IMG/VR virus record: IMGVR_UViG_3300021495_000014 | Coordinates: 1 to 29,727 of that record | From: a virus | Length of the DNA stretch: 29,727 nucleotides | Reading direction: 5' to 3' (one strand) | In this document: piece by piece, positions 13,627-21,717 of the stretch | Numbering within the stretch: the stretch's first letter is position 1 | Layout: every line of letters starts with the position of its first letter | Position numbers and translations under genes: made by a program | The notes under the pieces: generated by a model | The model's input: only the letters and a program-made list of their open reading frames with translations | Told to the model about the DNA's origin: nothing | Database searches by the model: none

Positions 13627-14199
13627 TTATGTCCCGTTCTCAGTATGGTTTGCAAATACTTTACAAGAGGTTGAGCCATCCTTATCCCAACTAGATGCCC
13701 ATTTGTAACTATTTAATATCGGGTCAGTGCCACTAGCACTAGCTATTGAAATAAATGAGTGCGTTATAGCACTGAAAGGTCCATCACTGGTCGCATATTG
13801 AAATAACCAGGTTATTACATCCACACCAGCACCTGTATTATCACTGTCACTGTCGTTAGTCTTAGGATAACCTGTAGCCACAGCTTTTTCACTGCCACTA
13901 GCGACAGTGAAACTATCATAGTTATCTGATTTGCCAGGACTGGTAGGACCTGCCGTCGCCAAGTAAAGAGAATTGAAATCGTTATCTGGGGTTTCGCCAC
14001 AAGCTTTTTGGGCATAATATTTATCACCCTCATCAGTTACAATATTGCGTCCAGGAATAATTATACGGTCTGCTGTCTTTTCATTTACAAGGACAACTAA
14101 AGCATCAGAAAGCAAAGCAAGCTGTTCATCAACCATTACCCTTAACGGCACCCAAATCTTCCCAAACCTACCTAACTTAATTTTCTTACCGAGTAACAT
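13627..14199 (-). CDS. Phage virion structural protein, 190 residues
   Basis: It contains GDKYYAQKACGETPDNDFNS, a serine/glycine-rich VASGSEKAVATGYPKTNDSD, and GAGVDVITWLFQY, a motif order I recognise from phage structural proteins of unknown position. It is predicted beta-rich. The start at 14199 has GAAGGAGGGAAAGAAG before it and lies inside the end of the small upstream ORF. It forms a block with the Ig-like and adaptor genes. Confidence 0.55.
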   Translation of the reverse strand: MLLGKKIKLGRFGKIWVPLRVMVDEQLALLSDALVVLVNEKTADRIIIPGRNIVTDEGDKYYAQKACGETPDNDFNSLYLATAGPTSPGKSDNYDSFTVASGSEKAVATGYPKTNDSDSDNTGAGVDVITWLFQYATSDGPFSAITHSFISIASASGTDPILNSYKWASSWDKDGSTSCKVFANHTENGT

Positions 14200-14320
14200 T
14201 CTTCTTTCCCTCCTTCTTTGGATTTAAAACTACAATCATATTATCTGAAATATCAATTTTTTCTCTTATCATTTTCTCTCTTACATATCGTAAGATTTTT
14301 CTGAGTAACTTTTTAAACAT
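14186..14320 (-). CDS. Small basic protein, 44 residues
   Basis: An ORF from ATG 14320 to TAA 14188-14186, encoding MFKKLLRKILRYVREKMIRE and ending KKEGKKNVTR. It starts eight bases inside the end of the preceding gene and its 3' end overlaps the start of the 190-residue virion gene. Its N-terminus resembles that of the preceding gene (MFKKLIQRF). It probably forms an amphipathic basic helix. No function is recognised. Confidence 0.5.
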   Translation of the reverse strand: MFKKLLRKILRYVREKMIREKIDISDNMIVVLNPKKEGKKNVTR

Positions 14321-14579
14321 TTAAATTCTTCTCCTTAAATATATAATACTGTCCAATATTTTTATCTCGTTTTTGAAATTTAAATCTTGCTATGTATTCA
14401 CCTTCCTTATCAAAACCTTTCACTAAGCACCATTCTACACTTCCTTTAATATTATCTCTAGTTATATAAAGTGAAGTGAAATAACGACCAAAAATCCGTC
14501 TATACCATTTCTGATTAATTAATCTTTCAAACAATTTATCATGCAGATAATCAAATCTTTGTATTAATTTTTTAAACAT
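14313..14579 (-). CDS. Basic hypothetical protein, 88 residues
   Basis: Begins MFKKLIQRFDYLHDKLFERL and continues into a beta-rich C-terminal half (TSLYITRDNIKGSVEWCLVK, then YIARFKFQ). It has a strong AGGAG ribosome-binding site overlapping the end of the repeat-protein gene. No family is recognised. Confidence 0.55.
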   Translation of the reverse strand: MFKKLIQRFDYLHDKLFERLINQKWYRRIFGRYFTSLYITRDNIKGSVEWCLVKGFDKEGEYIARFKFQKRDKNIGQYYIFKEKNLNV

Positions 14580-16079
14580 TTAATCTCCTTTTCTTAAAAA
14601 GCTTATCTTAGACATCAATTTTTTAAAACTCATAGATGAATAGTATTTTTTAAAACTTACTGATGCACGGTGAGCTTGAAAGCTTATTTTACCAACTGCT
14701 AATTTAACCAAGGTTGTAATTTTGACTAAACTTTCTGTAATTGATACAGTCTCACTCATAACCTTTATCAATGTAGTAATACAAGAACGAGCAACTGTTT
14801 CAGCAATACCGATAGTTTCATTTAGAATTCTATTTGCTCTGCATCTTCTAACAATTGTTTCTGCAATTGACATTGTTTCAGCCATTATCTTTGATATTTT
14901 ACATTTTCTATTCAAAATTTCAAGAATACTCAATGTTTCCTGCATTATTCTATTACTGGTGCATTTTCTTACCAAACTCTCTGTTATAGAAACAGTCTCA
15001 TCCATTATCTTTACAATGCCTGCTATGCAAGAACGAACAAAAGTCTCGGTAACACTCACAGTTTCATTGATTATTTTGGTCACAAATCCTCTACGATTTA
15101 ATACTTCACTTATAGAAATACTTTCTACCATAGCTCTAACTGAACGAAGACGCCTTAAAATTCCTTCAGAGATTGATAGTGTTTCATCCATTATTCTTTT
15201 TGAATATAACCGCCTTACTAAAGTTTCTGTTACAGATATAGTTTCACTCATTATCTTGACTACCGTGCTAACACATGAACGGATAAAGCTTTCAGTTATA
15301 CTAACTGTCTCATTAATTATTCTTACAGCTCTCAACCGTTTGAACACCGCCTCGGTTATATTTAATGTTTCATTGATTATCTTAGTCAAAGATGCTCTAC
15401 GAATTAATATTTCACTTATAGAGATATTTTCTGCTATAGCTCTGATTGAAAAGGCTCTACGAGACATTGCTTCGATTATTGACAGTGTTTCATCCATCAC
15501 TTTTACTATTGCACCTATATATGAACGGACAAAGTTCTCAGTAATGCTTACAGTTTCGTTAATTATTCTTGCTGACCGTAATCTTCTTACTAAGTTTTCA
15601 GATATGGATATAGTCTCGCCAATTATCCTTGTGGCTCTTAATTGCCTAAGTACTGCTTCAGTTATATTTAATGTCTCATTGATAACTCTGGTTGAGAATG
15701 ATCTACGAGATAGTGCCTCGGCAATTGATACTGTCTCGTTTATAACTCTGCTTGACCTTAATCTTCTTAATATTCCTTCAGATATAGCAACTGTTTCATC
15801 TATTAAACGATTTGAATACCCTCTCCTTGGCATAGTTTCAGCAACTGCAACTGTTTCTCCAATAAAACGGTTTGCATAAAGTCGTCTTACTAAGGCTTCA
15901 GAGAGTGATAGTGTTTCATCCATTATCTTAGTTATTGCTTCTCCAGCTGCTGTTGCATAGTAAGTCTGCAACTGCCCAAAATACAAGCTGTATCCATTTG
16001 TAGCGATAAAGCCACTTGATGGTGCTTCATCCTCTATCTCAACTTCACCAAAGCTATGTATAAAATCTACATATGCCAT
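14580..16079 (-). CDS. Tail-associated protein made of twenty 20-21-residue repeats
   Basis: A 499-residue protein in three parts. Residues 1-48 form an N-terminal cap (including ATNGYSLYFGQLQTYY). Residues 49-457 are exactly twenty tandem repeats with consensus near RIINETVSITEALVRRLRA, 20 or 21 residues each. Residues 458-499 form a basic tail with its own short SFKK repeats (SVSFKK, MSFKKL, KISF). Nearly every repeat keeps the E-(T/S)-(V/L/I)-(S/A) core and a downstream glutamate, so the surface carries regular rows of acidic and basic residues. The fold cannot be read directly; a solenoid or a long fibrous trimer is plausible. Position directly after two spike genes suggests a fibre or stalk, but surface-adhesin use is also possible. 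Confidence 0.7.
   Translation of the reverse strand: MAYVDFIHSFGEVEIEDEAPSSGFIATNGYSLYFGQLQTYYATAAGEAITKIMDETLSLSEALVRRLYANRFIGETVAVAETMPRRGYSNRLIDETVAISEGILRRLRSSRVINETVSIAEALSRRSFSTRVINETLNITEAVLRQLRATRIIGETISISENLVRRLRSARIINETVSITENFVRSYIGAIVKVMDETLSIIEAMSRRAFSIRAIAENISISEILIRRASLTKIINETLNITEAVFKRLRAVRIINETVSITESFIRSCVSTVVKIMSETISVTETLVRRLYSKRIMDETLSISEGILRRLRSVRAMVESISISEVLNRRGFVTKIINETVSVTETFVRSCIAGIVKIMDETVSITESLVRKCTSNRIMQETLSILEILNRKCKISKIMAETMSIAETIVRRCRANRILNETIGIAETVARSCITTLIKVMSETVSITESLVKITTLVKLAVGKISFQAHRASVSFKKYYSSMSFKKLMSKISFLRKGD
14708..15935 (-). repeat. Twenty tandem 60-63-bp repeats inside the 499-residue protein gene
   Basis: Twenty degenerate units in frame, without gaps. 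Spacing is 60 bases for 11 units and 63 for nine. The 63-base units come in pairs (7/8, 11/12, 15/16, 19/20) plus unit 1. This marks blocks of seven, four, four, four and one units, suggesting nested duplication. The antisense strand stays open over most of the array because of the periodicity. Confidence 0.9.
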
Positions 16080-16081
16080 TC

Positions 16082-17602
16082 TTAGCTCACATTAGGTTTT
16101 GGGTCTATTGCAACCCAAGCCCCGCTTTCATATTTTTTCAACTTAATCTTAAAATATGCTACACCTTCTTGCCCTGGATTGAATGTTATCTGTAAATCAT
16201 TCCAAGTATCGTTTGTCACAGCACTCGGATTAGCAGAGCCATACTTTCTTTTTGTGCCAGATGACTCTTCCAAAAACCATACTTCAATTTCAATGTCACT
16301 TGTAGATAAAGAAGACCACCCTGTTGGCCTGAATTTCCAAGTATATGTTTTTGAGCCTGAAGAAACATTCCTGTGGTTCTCATAAATAAGAGGATAGATT
16401 GAATTGCAACGGCTGTTTGGTGCTAGCTTTATATAAGTCGTAGCCCCTGATGGCGGGTCAACTGTCCCGTCCTCATCTACATTATAAATTTCACCATTTA
16501 CAAACCATTGATGAAACTTGTCACTTTCGCTATTCCAGCCAGAAATTTTACAGTAGTCATTGGGCAAGTGATATTCCCAATATCCAAGAAACACAAGTGT
16601 ATTTGCATCCATGAAAACATTTTCACCGATAATATTTCCCATTTCTGATTGAAAATGTATCCCATAGTTATACTTTTTTACCTTTCCAATACTTACATCT
16701 TTCAAAATGATTTCACCATCTTGTTCTCTACGAATCCCCCGATGAGTTGAGTCACTATCATTCAGATGCACATCTTCCCAAATACCTACACAACCAACTC
16801 CTGCACAATTCACCACATATATATCTTGTAACTTTCTTGCTAACCCATATCTTATTGAATTATAAACATTTGTCACATCCTTAATTACAAGATGTTTCAA
16901 ATGAAAGGGAACCTTATAAACAGCCCTACCACTTGTATTTGACAGCACAAAGTTTGCCATTTCCCAGTATCGGTTTCCACTAAAGTCAAACAAATTAAAC
17001 GAACCACCTCCACCATCCACTTCAGGGCGGTCATAAGAGTCACTATTCCAACCTGCATCCTGCCCAGCTTGTGGTCTATCACCAAAATAGGCTGTTTCTA
17101 AAGTGATTGTATATTGGTCACCTGCTTGGATGTTGTTTGGTAAATCAGGAAAGAGGTAAAAATCATAGTGACTATTTCCTTCATTATTATATTTGAAAAA
17201 AATAACCTTGCGTTTTAGTCCAGAATTATTACCTGATGTAAACTCTATCTCTGCACCACACCAATAATAGTCCCTTTCTGTCCTTGCATCATCATAAAAC
17301 GCAAATTTCTCTTTACCACTTATCACTCCATCAACAGTCTGCCCTGTATATTGCTTCTGTATAGGCCAACCTACAAGTTTAATAGGATTGCTTTCTGTTC
17401 CATCATTTGTAGGAGACAAAGTAGAACTAATAGAAATAACACTGCCTCCCCTTCTTACCCAAATTATATCGCCAGCAGTTGCACTAGCCAAAGCAGAGGC
17501 AATGGAATTATAAGCTCCTGTTCCTCCTTCTGAGGCTGCACAAGATGGGCTCGTCCCATCCCCATTATTGGCACAACTTGGGTCTACCCAAATATCAGCC
17601 AT
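16082..17602 (-). CDS. Tail-spike-like right-handed beta-helix protein
   Basis: A 506-residue protein. The start (DIWVDPSCANNGDGTSPSCA, then AYNSIASALASATAGDIIWV) is the typical opening of pectate-lyase-like beta-helix proteins. It continues with short repeating strands such as NLFDFSGNRYWEMANFVL and HLKHLVIKDV. The C-terminal part (YTWKFRPTGWSSLSTSDIEI, then DLQITFNPGQEGVAYFKIKL) looks like a beta-sandwich. Such proteins bind or degrade surface polysaccharide. No catalytic residues can be assigned. GGAG inside the preceding gene is its ribosome-binding site. Confidence 0.72.
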   Translation of the reverse strand: MADIWVDPSCANNGDGTSPSCAASEGGTGAYNSIASALASATAGDIIWVRRGGSVISISSTLSPTNDGTESNPIKLVGWPIQKQYTGQTVDGVISGKEKFAFYDDARTERDYYWCGAEIEFTSGNNSGLKRKVIFFKYNNEGNSHYDFYLFPDLPNNIQAGDQYTITLETAYFGDRPQAGQDAGWNSDSYDRPEVDGGGGSFNLFDFSGNRYWEMANFVLSNTSGRAVYKVPFHLKHLVIKDVTNVYNSIRYGLARKLQDIYVVNCAGVGCVGIWEDVHLNDSDSTHRGIRREQDGEIILKDVSIGKVKKYNYGIHFQSEMGNIIGENVFMDANTLVFLGYWEYHLPNDYCKISGWNSESDKFHQWFVNGEIYNVDEDGTVDPPSGATTYIKLAPNSRCNSIYPLIYENHRNVSSGSKTYTWKFRPTGWSSLSTSDIEIEVWFLEESSGTKRKYGSANPSAVTNDTWNDLQITFNPGQEGVAYFKIKLKKYESGAWVAIDPKPNVS

Positions 17603-17604
17603 TA

Positions 17605-18075
17605 CTAATCCACTCCTTCAAATTTGGTGCTTATAAAATGTTCCTTCACCTCATCAAAATTCTTTTTGTTTAATTTATTTAATAACCATTTTGATAAAGC
17701 ATCAGCATCAAAAATGGAAACAGGAAATTTCTTTTTATACCAATCCTTGAAATTCTGATAATCAATATCTTTATGATTTCTTATTTGCTTAACTATTTCA
17801 TGGATAATCTGCTTTAATTCATCCTCTAATTCAGCAGAGAAGTCTTCATTTAAAGGGTTTTCTTCAAAAGATTTTTGTTTTTCAATATCTGTTATCCATT
17901 CCTTAAAATAAGGAGTTAGCATTTCTAAAGTGGGTTTTTCTGAAAAATACCAATTAGCATTATAAACTTGTTTCTTGTCTCCAGTTTCTGCATCCACTCT
18001 AAAAACTTTCCCTTCTTGAGCTATCCAATATTTAATTTTCCAGTCATTTACCTGTGTCTCTTGAATAGCCATCAC
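17605..18075 (-). CDS. Hypothetical protein, 156 residues, tail-fibre cluster
   Basis: The N-terminal part is beta-rich (DWKIKYWIAQEGKVFRVDAE), the remainder helical and acidic/lysine-rich. It starts ATGATG, and the second ATG (18072) is equally possible, with GAGGTG upstream. It lies between the Fn3 gene with a signal peptide and the smaller spike. It could be a chaperone or an attachment adaptor for the spike, but only context supports that. Confidence 0.5.
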   Translation of the reverse strand: MMAIQETQVNDWKIKYWIAQEGKVFRVDAETGDKKQVYNANWYFSEKPTLEMLTPYFKEWITDIEKQKSFEENPLNEDFSAELEDELKQIIHEIVKQIRNHKDIDYQNFKDWYKKKFPVSIFDADALSKWLLNKLNKKNFDEVKEHFISTKFEGVD

Positions 18076-18485
18076 TGCACCTCTATTTCAAAACTTTGTG
18101 GTGCTTCAGGTCTGGGCAACGGTATATGAATCATGCTTTCAACAATATCACTCTCAACCCCTTCCCTATTCACTGCCGTCATACCAAAAGTATAATCTTC
18201 ACCCAAAGTAGGTATTTCACACTCAAATAACTCTTCAAAATACTTTGTCTCTTGGTCTTCTTCGGTGCAATACGAGTCCATCTCTTTTATCAATTGCCAT
18301 TGGTCTCCATCCTTTACATATATCCTGAAGTGAATTGCCAAACCTGCTGGACAGTTATAGCTCCAACTAGCCTTGAATGTCTTAACTTCAGATGCAATCG
18401 CAATAGAAAAATCCTTCTCAACCTCTGCACCAATAGCCATAGCAACACAAAATAATAACAATAACATCATGATTAATCTTTTCAT
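18072..18485 (-). CDS. Secreted Fn3-like protein
   Basis: A 137-residue protein with a Sec signal peptide (MKRLIMMLLLLFCVAMAIGA, cleavage likely after residue 20) and one fibronectin-III-like domain. The segment WSYNCPAG, then YVKDGDQWQLIKEMDSYC, is closely matched by the protein at 22489-22812, including two cysteines that may form a disulfide. AAGGAGGTAAAAGG precedes the start. Export signals are unusual in virion proteins, so the product may act in the host envelope and not in the particle. Confidence 0.65.
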   Translation of the reverse strand: MKRLIMMLLLLFCVAMAIGAEVEKDFSIAIASEVKTFKASWSYNCPAGLAIHFRIYVKDGDQWQLIKEMDSYCTEEDQETKYFEELFECEIPTLGEDYTFGMTAVNREGVESDIVESMIHIPLPRPEAPQSFEIEVQ

Positions 18486-18673
18486 CCTTTTACCTCCTTA
18501 CCATATAATTCTTCAAACAATTTGACCATCCTATCTTTTATTTTTTGGTTCGGGCCTGCATAAAGTAAATCCTCCATCTCTACAACTTCCATCTCTGTCT
18601 CTCTTAACTGAAGCATATTATATTTAATCCTAATCCACCATTCATCAGCGTGCTTTTCTATTTTCCATTTCAA
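18482..18673 (-). CDS. Small hypothetical protein, 63 residues
   Basis: Begins MKWKIEKHADEWWIRIKYNM. The first half looks like two strands, and the second half is acidic and helical. It starts just before the stop of the next upstream gene and overlaps the signal-peptide Fn3 gene at its end. Function unknown. Confidence 0.5.
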   Translation of the reverse strand: MKWKIEKHADEWWIRIKYNMLQLRETEMEVVEMEDLLYAGPNQKIKDRMVKLFEELYGKEVKG

Positions 18674-18915
18674 CTTACAATGGCAAATCCGTATAAATCT
18701 TCAGAGCTAGCACTGCCTGTTATTGTTATAATATTACCTGATACTGTGCAAGCAACTGAAGTTCCATCTTCTTTCATAAGACAACAACCATGAACAGTTG
18801 TATAATCTCCTAATACGATTGTATCATCTGTGCTTGCAGAAGGTGCTTTAAACTGCACTCGTCTCTTTTTTCTTAGTAATTCGCTGCTAATGATTTCTTC
18901 ACTTATCTCTGCCAT
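18670..18915 (-). CDS. Small beta-rich virion protein, 81 residues
   Basis: The N-terminal 25 residues are helical and charged, followed by strands: RVQFKAP, DTIVLGDYTTVHGCCLM and GNIITITGSASSEDLYGFAI. The last segment is the kind of small beta domain seen in phage tail and decoration proteins. A strong AGGAGGT precedes the start, and it follows the large spike gene by nine bases. It may be a spike chaperone or trimer cap. Confidence 0.5.
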   Translation of the reverse strand: MAEISEEIISSELLRKKRRVQFKAPSASTDDTIVLGDYTTVHGCCLMKEDGTSVACTVSGNIITITGSASSEDLYGFAIVS

Positions 18916-18924
18916 TAAAACCTC

Positions 18925-21462
18925 CTACAAACTTTCAATAAAATTCAAGGATATAACGTTTCTTCTAATTTTATTTATCAACTCAGGTACATCTTCAAAC
19001 CTCCCATAAAGACGAGTGAGAACTCCCTTTACTTTAGTTTCATCTGGAAACATATCTATAACAATATCCTTACGTATCCCAAATCTCCTGACTATATCAA
19101 CAAAATATGTCCATGCCTCGTCTTTTTCAATCCATTCAAATGTAAAAGAAACTTTATATTGTTTTTCTAAAATGTATGTAATTGGCTGTCCACCTCTGGT
19201 GTATTTAACTCGTGTTCTATCTTGGGGAATAAATTTCCAATCCCAAACAAAATTGTAAGAAGGCTCAAAATAATGAGTAAGAAACAAACGACCTAGCTCA
19301 AAATATCCATCTGGATTATCATTATCTTCAAAGTATAATCTCCAATAACGAGCTTCTGTTGTTGGGAAATAATAAATTCTGATCACACCTGGAAATAACT
19401 TATTTACCTCTGCGGGTGTAGGAAAACCACCAAATCCATGTTCGCCAAATCCTCCTTCTCCAAAACCCCACACTGATTGCCATGCCCAAAACCGTATATA
19501 TAACTTTGGGTTGCTTTCATAATCGGAGCTATCCGTTGCAACCAGTTTAATCCGTCCATCATAAGTCAAATTATGGTTGATTAGAACTACACAGTTAGCA
19601 TATATACTACTACCAAAATCTATAGATATGTATTGGTTTGTAAGTGAAGATGAACGCCATGTCTTTTTTCGCCGCTGCTCTTGTAAATTGGAAACAGGAA
19701 ACCCACTTGCTTCTGAGGATGCAGTTATAATGGCAGAATCAAAATCCGTATTATCATATATAAATCTGATGTTTGCACTAGTAGTTCTCCTAAATTCAAA
19801 AGCACCAATATCAACACCAGTCCCCCATGGGACAGAATTACCTTCATAGTCCTCTGTCAATCCGACATTCACCCCTGCATCTATGCAAGGGGAGGAGGAT
19901 TGGAGACGGAAGTCATAATCATCTGCATCTATAAAGAGTGGGTTTTGGCATAAAGAATGAGAATCTTGAGAATGGTCATAAGAATAATAACTAGATTGGT
20001 TTCCAAGAACATGAGCAAAATCATACTCACTATAATAACTAATACAATTTTTATCACCTGAATCTTCATAAAAGAGATTATAGTCTGATTCAAAATTAAG
20101 AGTTCCATCACGAGGATAATAATACAAGTCAAAGCCTTCAGAATTTTGGAAAAGCCCTATTACATTATTCTTAAGAAATAAAGACAGTGTAGAATCTGAT
20201 TGCGTAGAAATATTAACATTTGCTTTTGAACCTGCACCTGTGCCACTATTCTTCCAAAATATATTGTTATATACCTTAACACTTGAAGTTGTCCCCCCAC
20301 GAGTATGTATTATTAGCCCACCCCATTGAACAGAACTTTCCTTATTTCCTATCCCATTATTGAAGATGATATTATAATAAACCTCATGGTCTCCATCTAC
20401 ATATTCAAGTGAGACTCCTCTGCCATCACAGTTATAGATTTTATTGTATCTAATTATAATATCAGTTATATTCCCACTATCAGCCCCCTCTGAGCATACA
20501 ACAATCCCTTTTGCCCTTGTGCTTTTGTCTGAATAATCACATCCAATATCATGGATTATATTATGTTCAATTGTGATATTAGAAGGCTCTTGAGAACCCT
20601 CAGACCCATGACTGGATATAACAATTCCTTCTTTATCTTCACCATTTTGGCCGTTTCTAATACTGGCCTTTTTCCCAATATGATGGATATAGTTAGAAGC
20701 TACTGTAATATCTGAACAATCAGCACCAATGTTAATTGCACGGTCTTCAATATATGTAAGTTCATTACTGTTAATAACACAATCAGTGCAACCATTAAGG
20801 CTTATCCCTAAATATGCACCATATAAAACTTCACAATTGAAAATCTCACAAGAACTGGAGTCTTCAAGAACTACTACACTCCTTAAATACAAAGAGTCTG
20901 GGTCATGGGGCGGTTCAAAGCCGTTTCCTGCTTCAAATCTTATATTTTCAATTTTTATGTAAGATTTTCCATTGATGTAAAGTGCCCGTTTTCTAGTTCC
21001 TAATTCTACAATGTGGTCATTAGGAGTGCCTGAAGATGGTTTATAATAAATATAGCTTGAGTCATCTCCTCCCCATTGTCCTGAACTCAAATCTGAGCCA
21101 TCCGTTGGACTTATTTTTTGCAATTTTTGACCATCTTCTAATAAAATTCTGTAATGCCGTGAATCCCCACTGATTTGCCAAACACCATTTTCATCTGGTC
21201 CTGTCCAACCTGTCTCAATATCTGCCCCTGTTATCTTAGGTTTATCACCGTTTCCATAAGCACCAAAAGTAATAAGATTCCCATTTGAACCAGATGAAGG
21301 CACAGTTAAAGTTTCTCGCCACACTTCTCCTCTTTTAAAATAAATATTATCTCCAGCACTAAAACTAGTAGAGTTTACCTTGGATATAGTTTTCCAAGGC
21401 TGGGTTTGTGTCCCAGGGTTGCTGTCATCACCCAAAGTTGCATCTACATAATAACTAGCCAT
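18925..21462 (-). CDS. Large beta-helix tail spike with discoidin-like C-terminal region
   Basis: An 845-residue protein. Residues 1 to about 560 form a right-handed beta-helix: the opening YYVDATLGDDSNPGTQTQPW, then WKTISKV...DNIYFKRGEV, is typical, and short coils with N and G turns follow (NNVIGLF, DITVASNYIHHIG). From about residue 565 a different part begins. ITASSEASGFPVSNLQEQRR, then KTWRS, YISIDFGS and CVVLINHN match the F5/8 type C-like domain used in many phage tail proteins to bind carbohydrate or to dock. A glycine-rich linker (GFGEGGFGEHGFGG) and a C-terminal tail domain complete it. The beta-helix probably recognises or cuts polysaccharide; the C-terminal part probably docks to the tail tip. 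Confidence 0.75.
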   Translation of the reverse strand: MASYYVDATLGDDSNPGTQTQPWKTISKVNSTSFSAGDNIYFKRGEVWRETLTVPSSGSNGNLITFGAYGNGDKPKITGADIETGWTGPDENGVWQISGDSRHYRILLEDGQKLQKISPTDGSDLSSGQWGGDDSSYIYYKPSSGTPNDHIVELGTRKRALYINGKSYIKIENIRFEAGNGFEPPHDPDSLYLRSVVVLEDSSSCEIFNCEVLYGAYLGISLNGCTDCVINSNELTYIEDRAINIGADCSDITVASNYIHHIGKKASIRNGQNGEDKEGIVISSHGSEGSQEPSNITIEHNIIHDIGCDYSDKSTRAKGIVVCSEGADSGNITDIIIRYNKIYNCDGRGVSLEYVDGDHEVYYNIIFNNGIGNKESSVQWGGLIIHTRGGTTSSVKVYNNIFWKNSGTGAGSKANVNISTQSDSTLSLFLKNNVIGLFQNSEGFDLYYYPRDGTLNFESDYNLFYEDSGDKNCISYYSEYDFAHVLGNQSSYYSYDHSQDSHSLCQNPLFIDADDYDFRLQSSSPCIDAGVNVGLTEDYEGNSVPWGTGVDIGAFEFRRTTSANIRFIYDNTDFDSAIITASSEASGFPVSNLQEQRRKKTWRSSSLTNQYISIDFGSSIYANCVVLINHNLTYDGRIKLVATDSSDYESNPKLYIRFWAWQSVWGFGEGGFGEHGFGGFPTPAEVNKLFPGVIRIYYFPTTEARYWRLYFEDNDNPDGYFELGRLFLTHYFEPSYNFVWDWKFIPQDRTRVKYTRGGQPITYILEKQYKVSFTFEWIEKDEAWTYFVDIVRRFGIRKDIVIDMFPDETKVKGVLTRLYGRFEDVPELINKIRRNVISLNFIESL

Positions 21463-21709
21463 TTCTCTTCTTTTCTAACCACTCATTTATTTCTTCTTGA
21501 GTAACCAAACCTTTATCTTTCAGAAGAGCAACTAATGCAGTTATTTCTGTTAGTAAATCTTGCAATTGTGCTGTTCTAGTATTCAATTCCTGCACCACCA
21601 TTTTTATTATTTCAGGTCTAATTTTTGCAACCTCCCCCTCAAGTCTAATTAGTTGCTTTACGACCTCTTTAATTGTTGGCTTTTTTTTGAATTTAATGGG
21701 TACACTCAT
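21455..21709 (-). CDS. Small coiled-coil protein, 84 residues
   Basis: Begins MSVPIKFKKKPTIKEVVKQL. Residues of about 15-75 form a long amphipathic helix (EVAKIRPEIIKMVVQELNTR, then LQDLLTEITALVALLKDKGL). The 3' end overlaps the start of the large spike gene, suggesting coupled production and possibly a folding or attachment partner for it. No family is recognised. Confidence 0.55.
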   Translation of the reverse strand: MSVPIKFKKKPTIKEVVKQLIRLEGEVAKIRPEIIKMVVQELNTRTAQLQDLLTEITALVALLKDKGLVTQEEINEWLEKKRNG

Positions 21710-21717
21710 ATCAAATC

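Noticed and set aside
14722-15879. Long plus-strand open frame of 385 codons across the repeat array
   Set aside because: It is antisense to the repeat protein and has repeating VSLI/TVSS text that mirrors the 60-base period. Openness follows from the periodicity; there is no ribosome-binding site or known domain.
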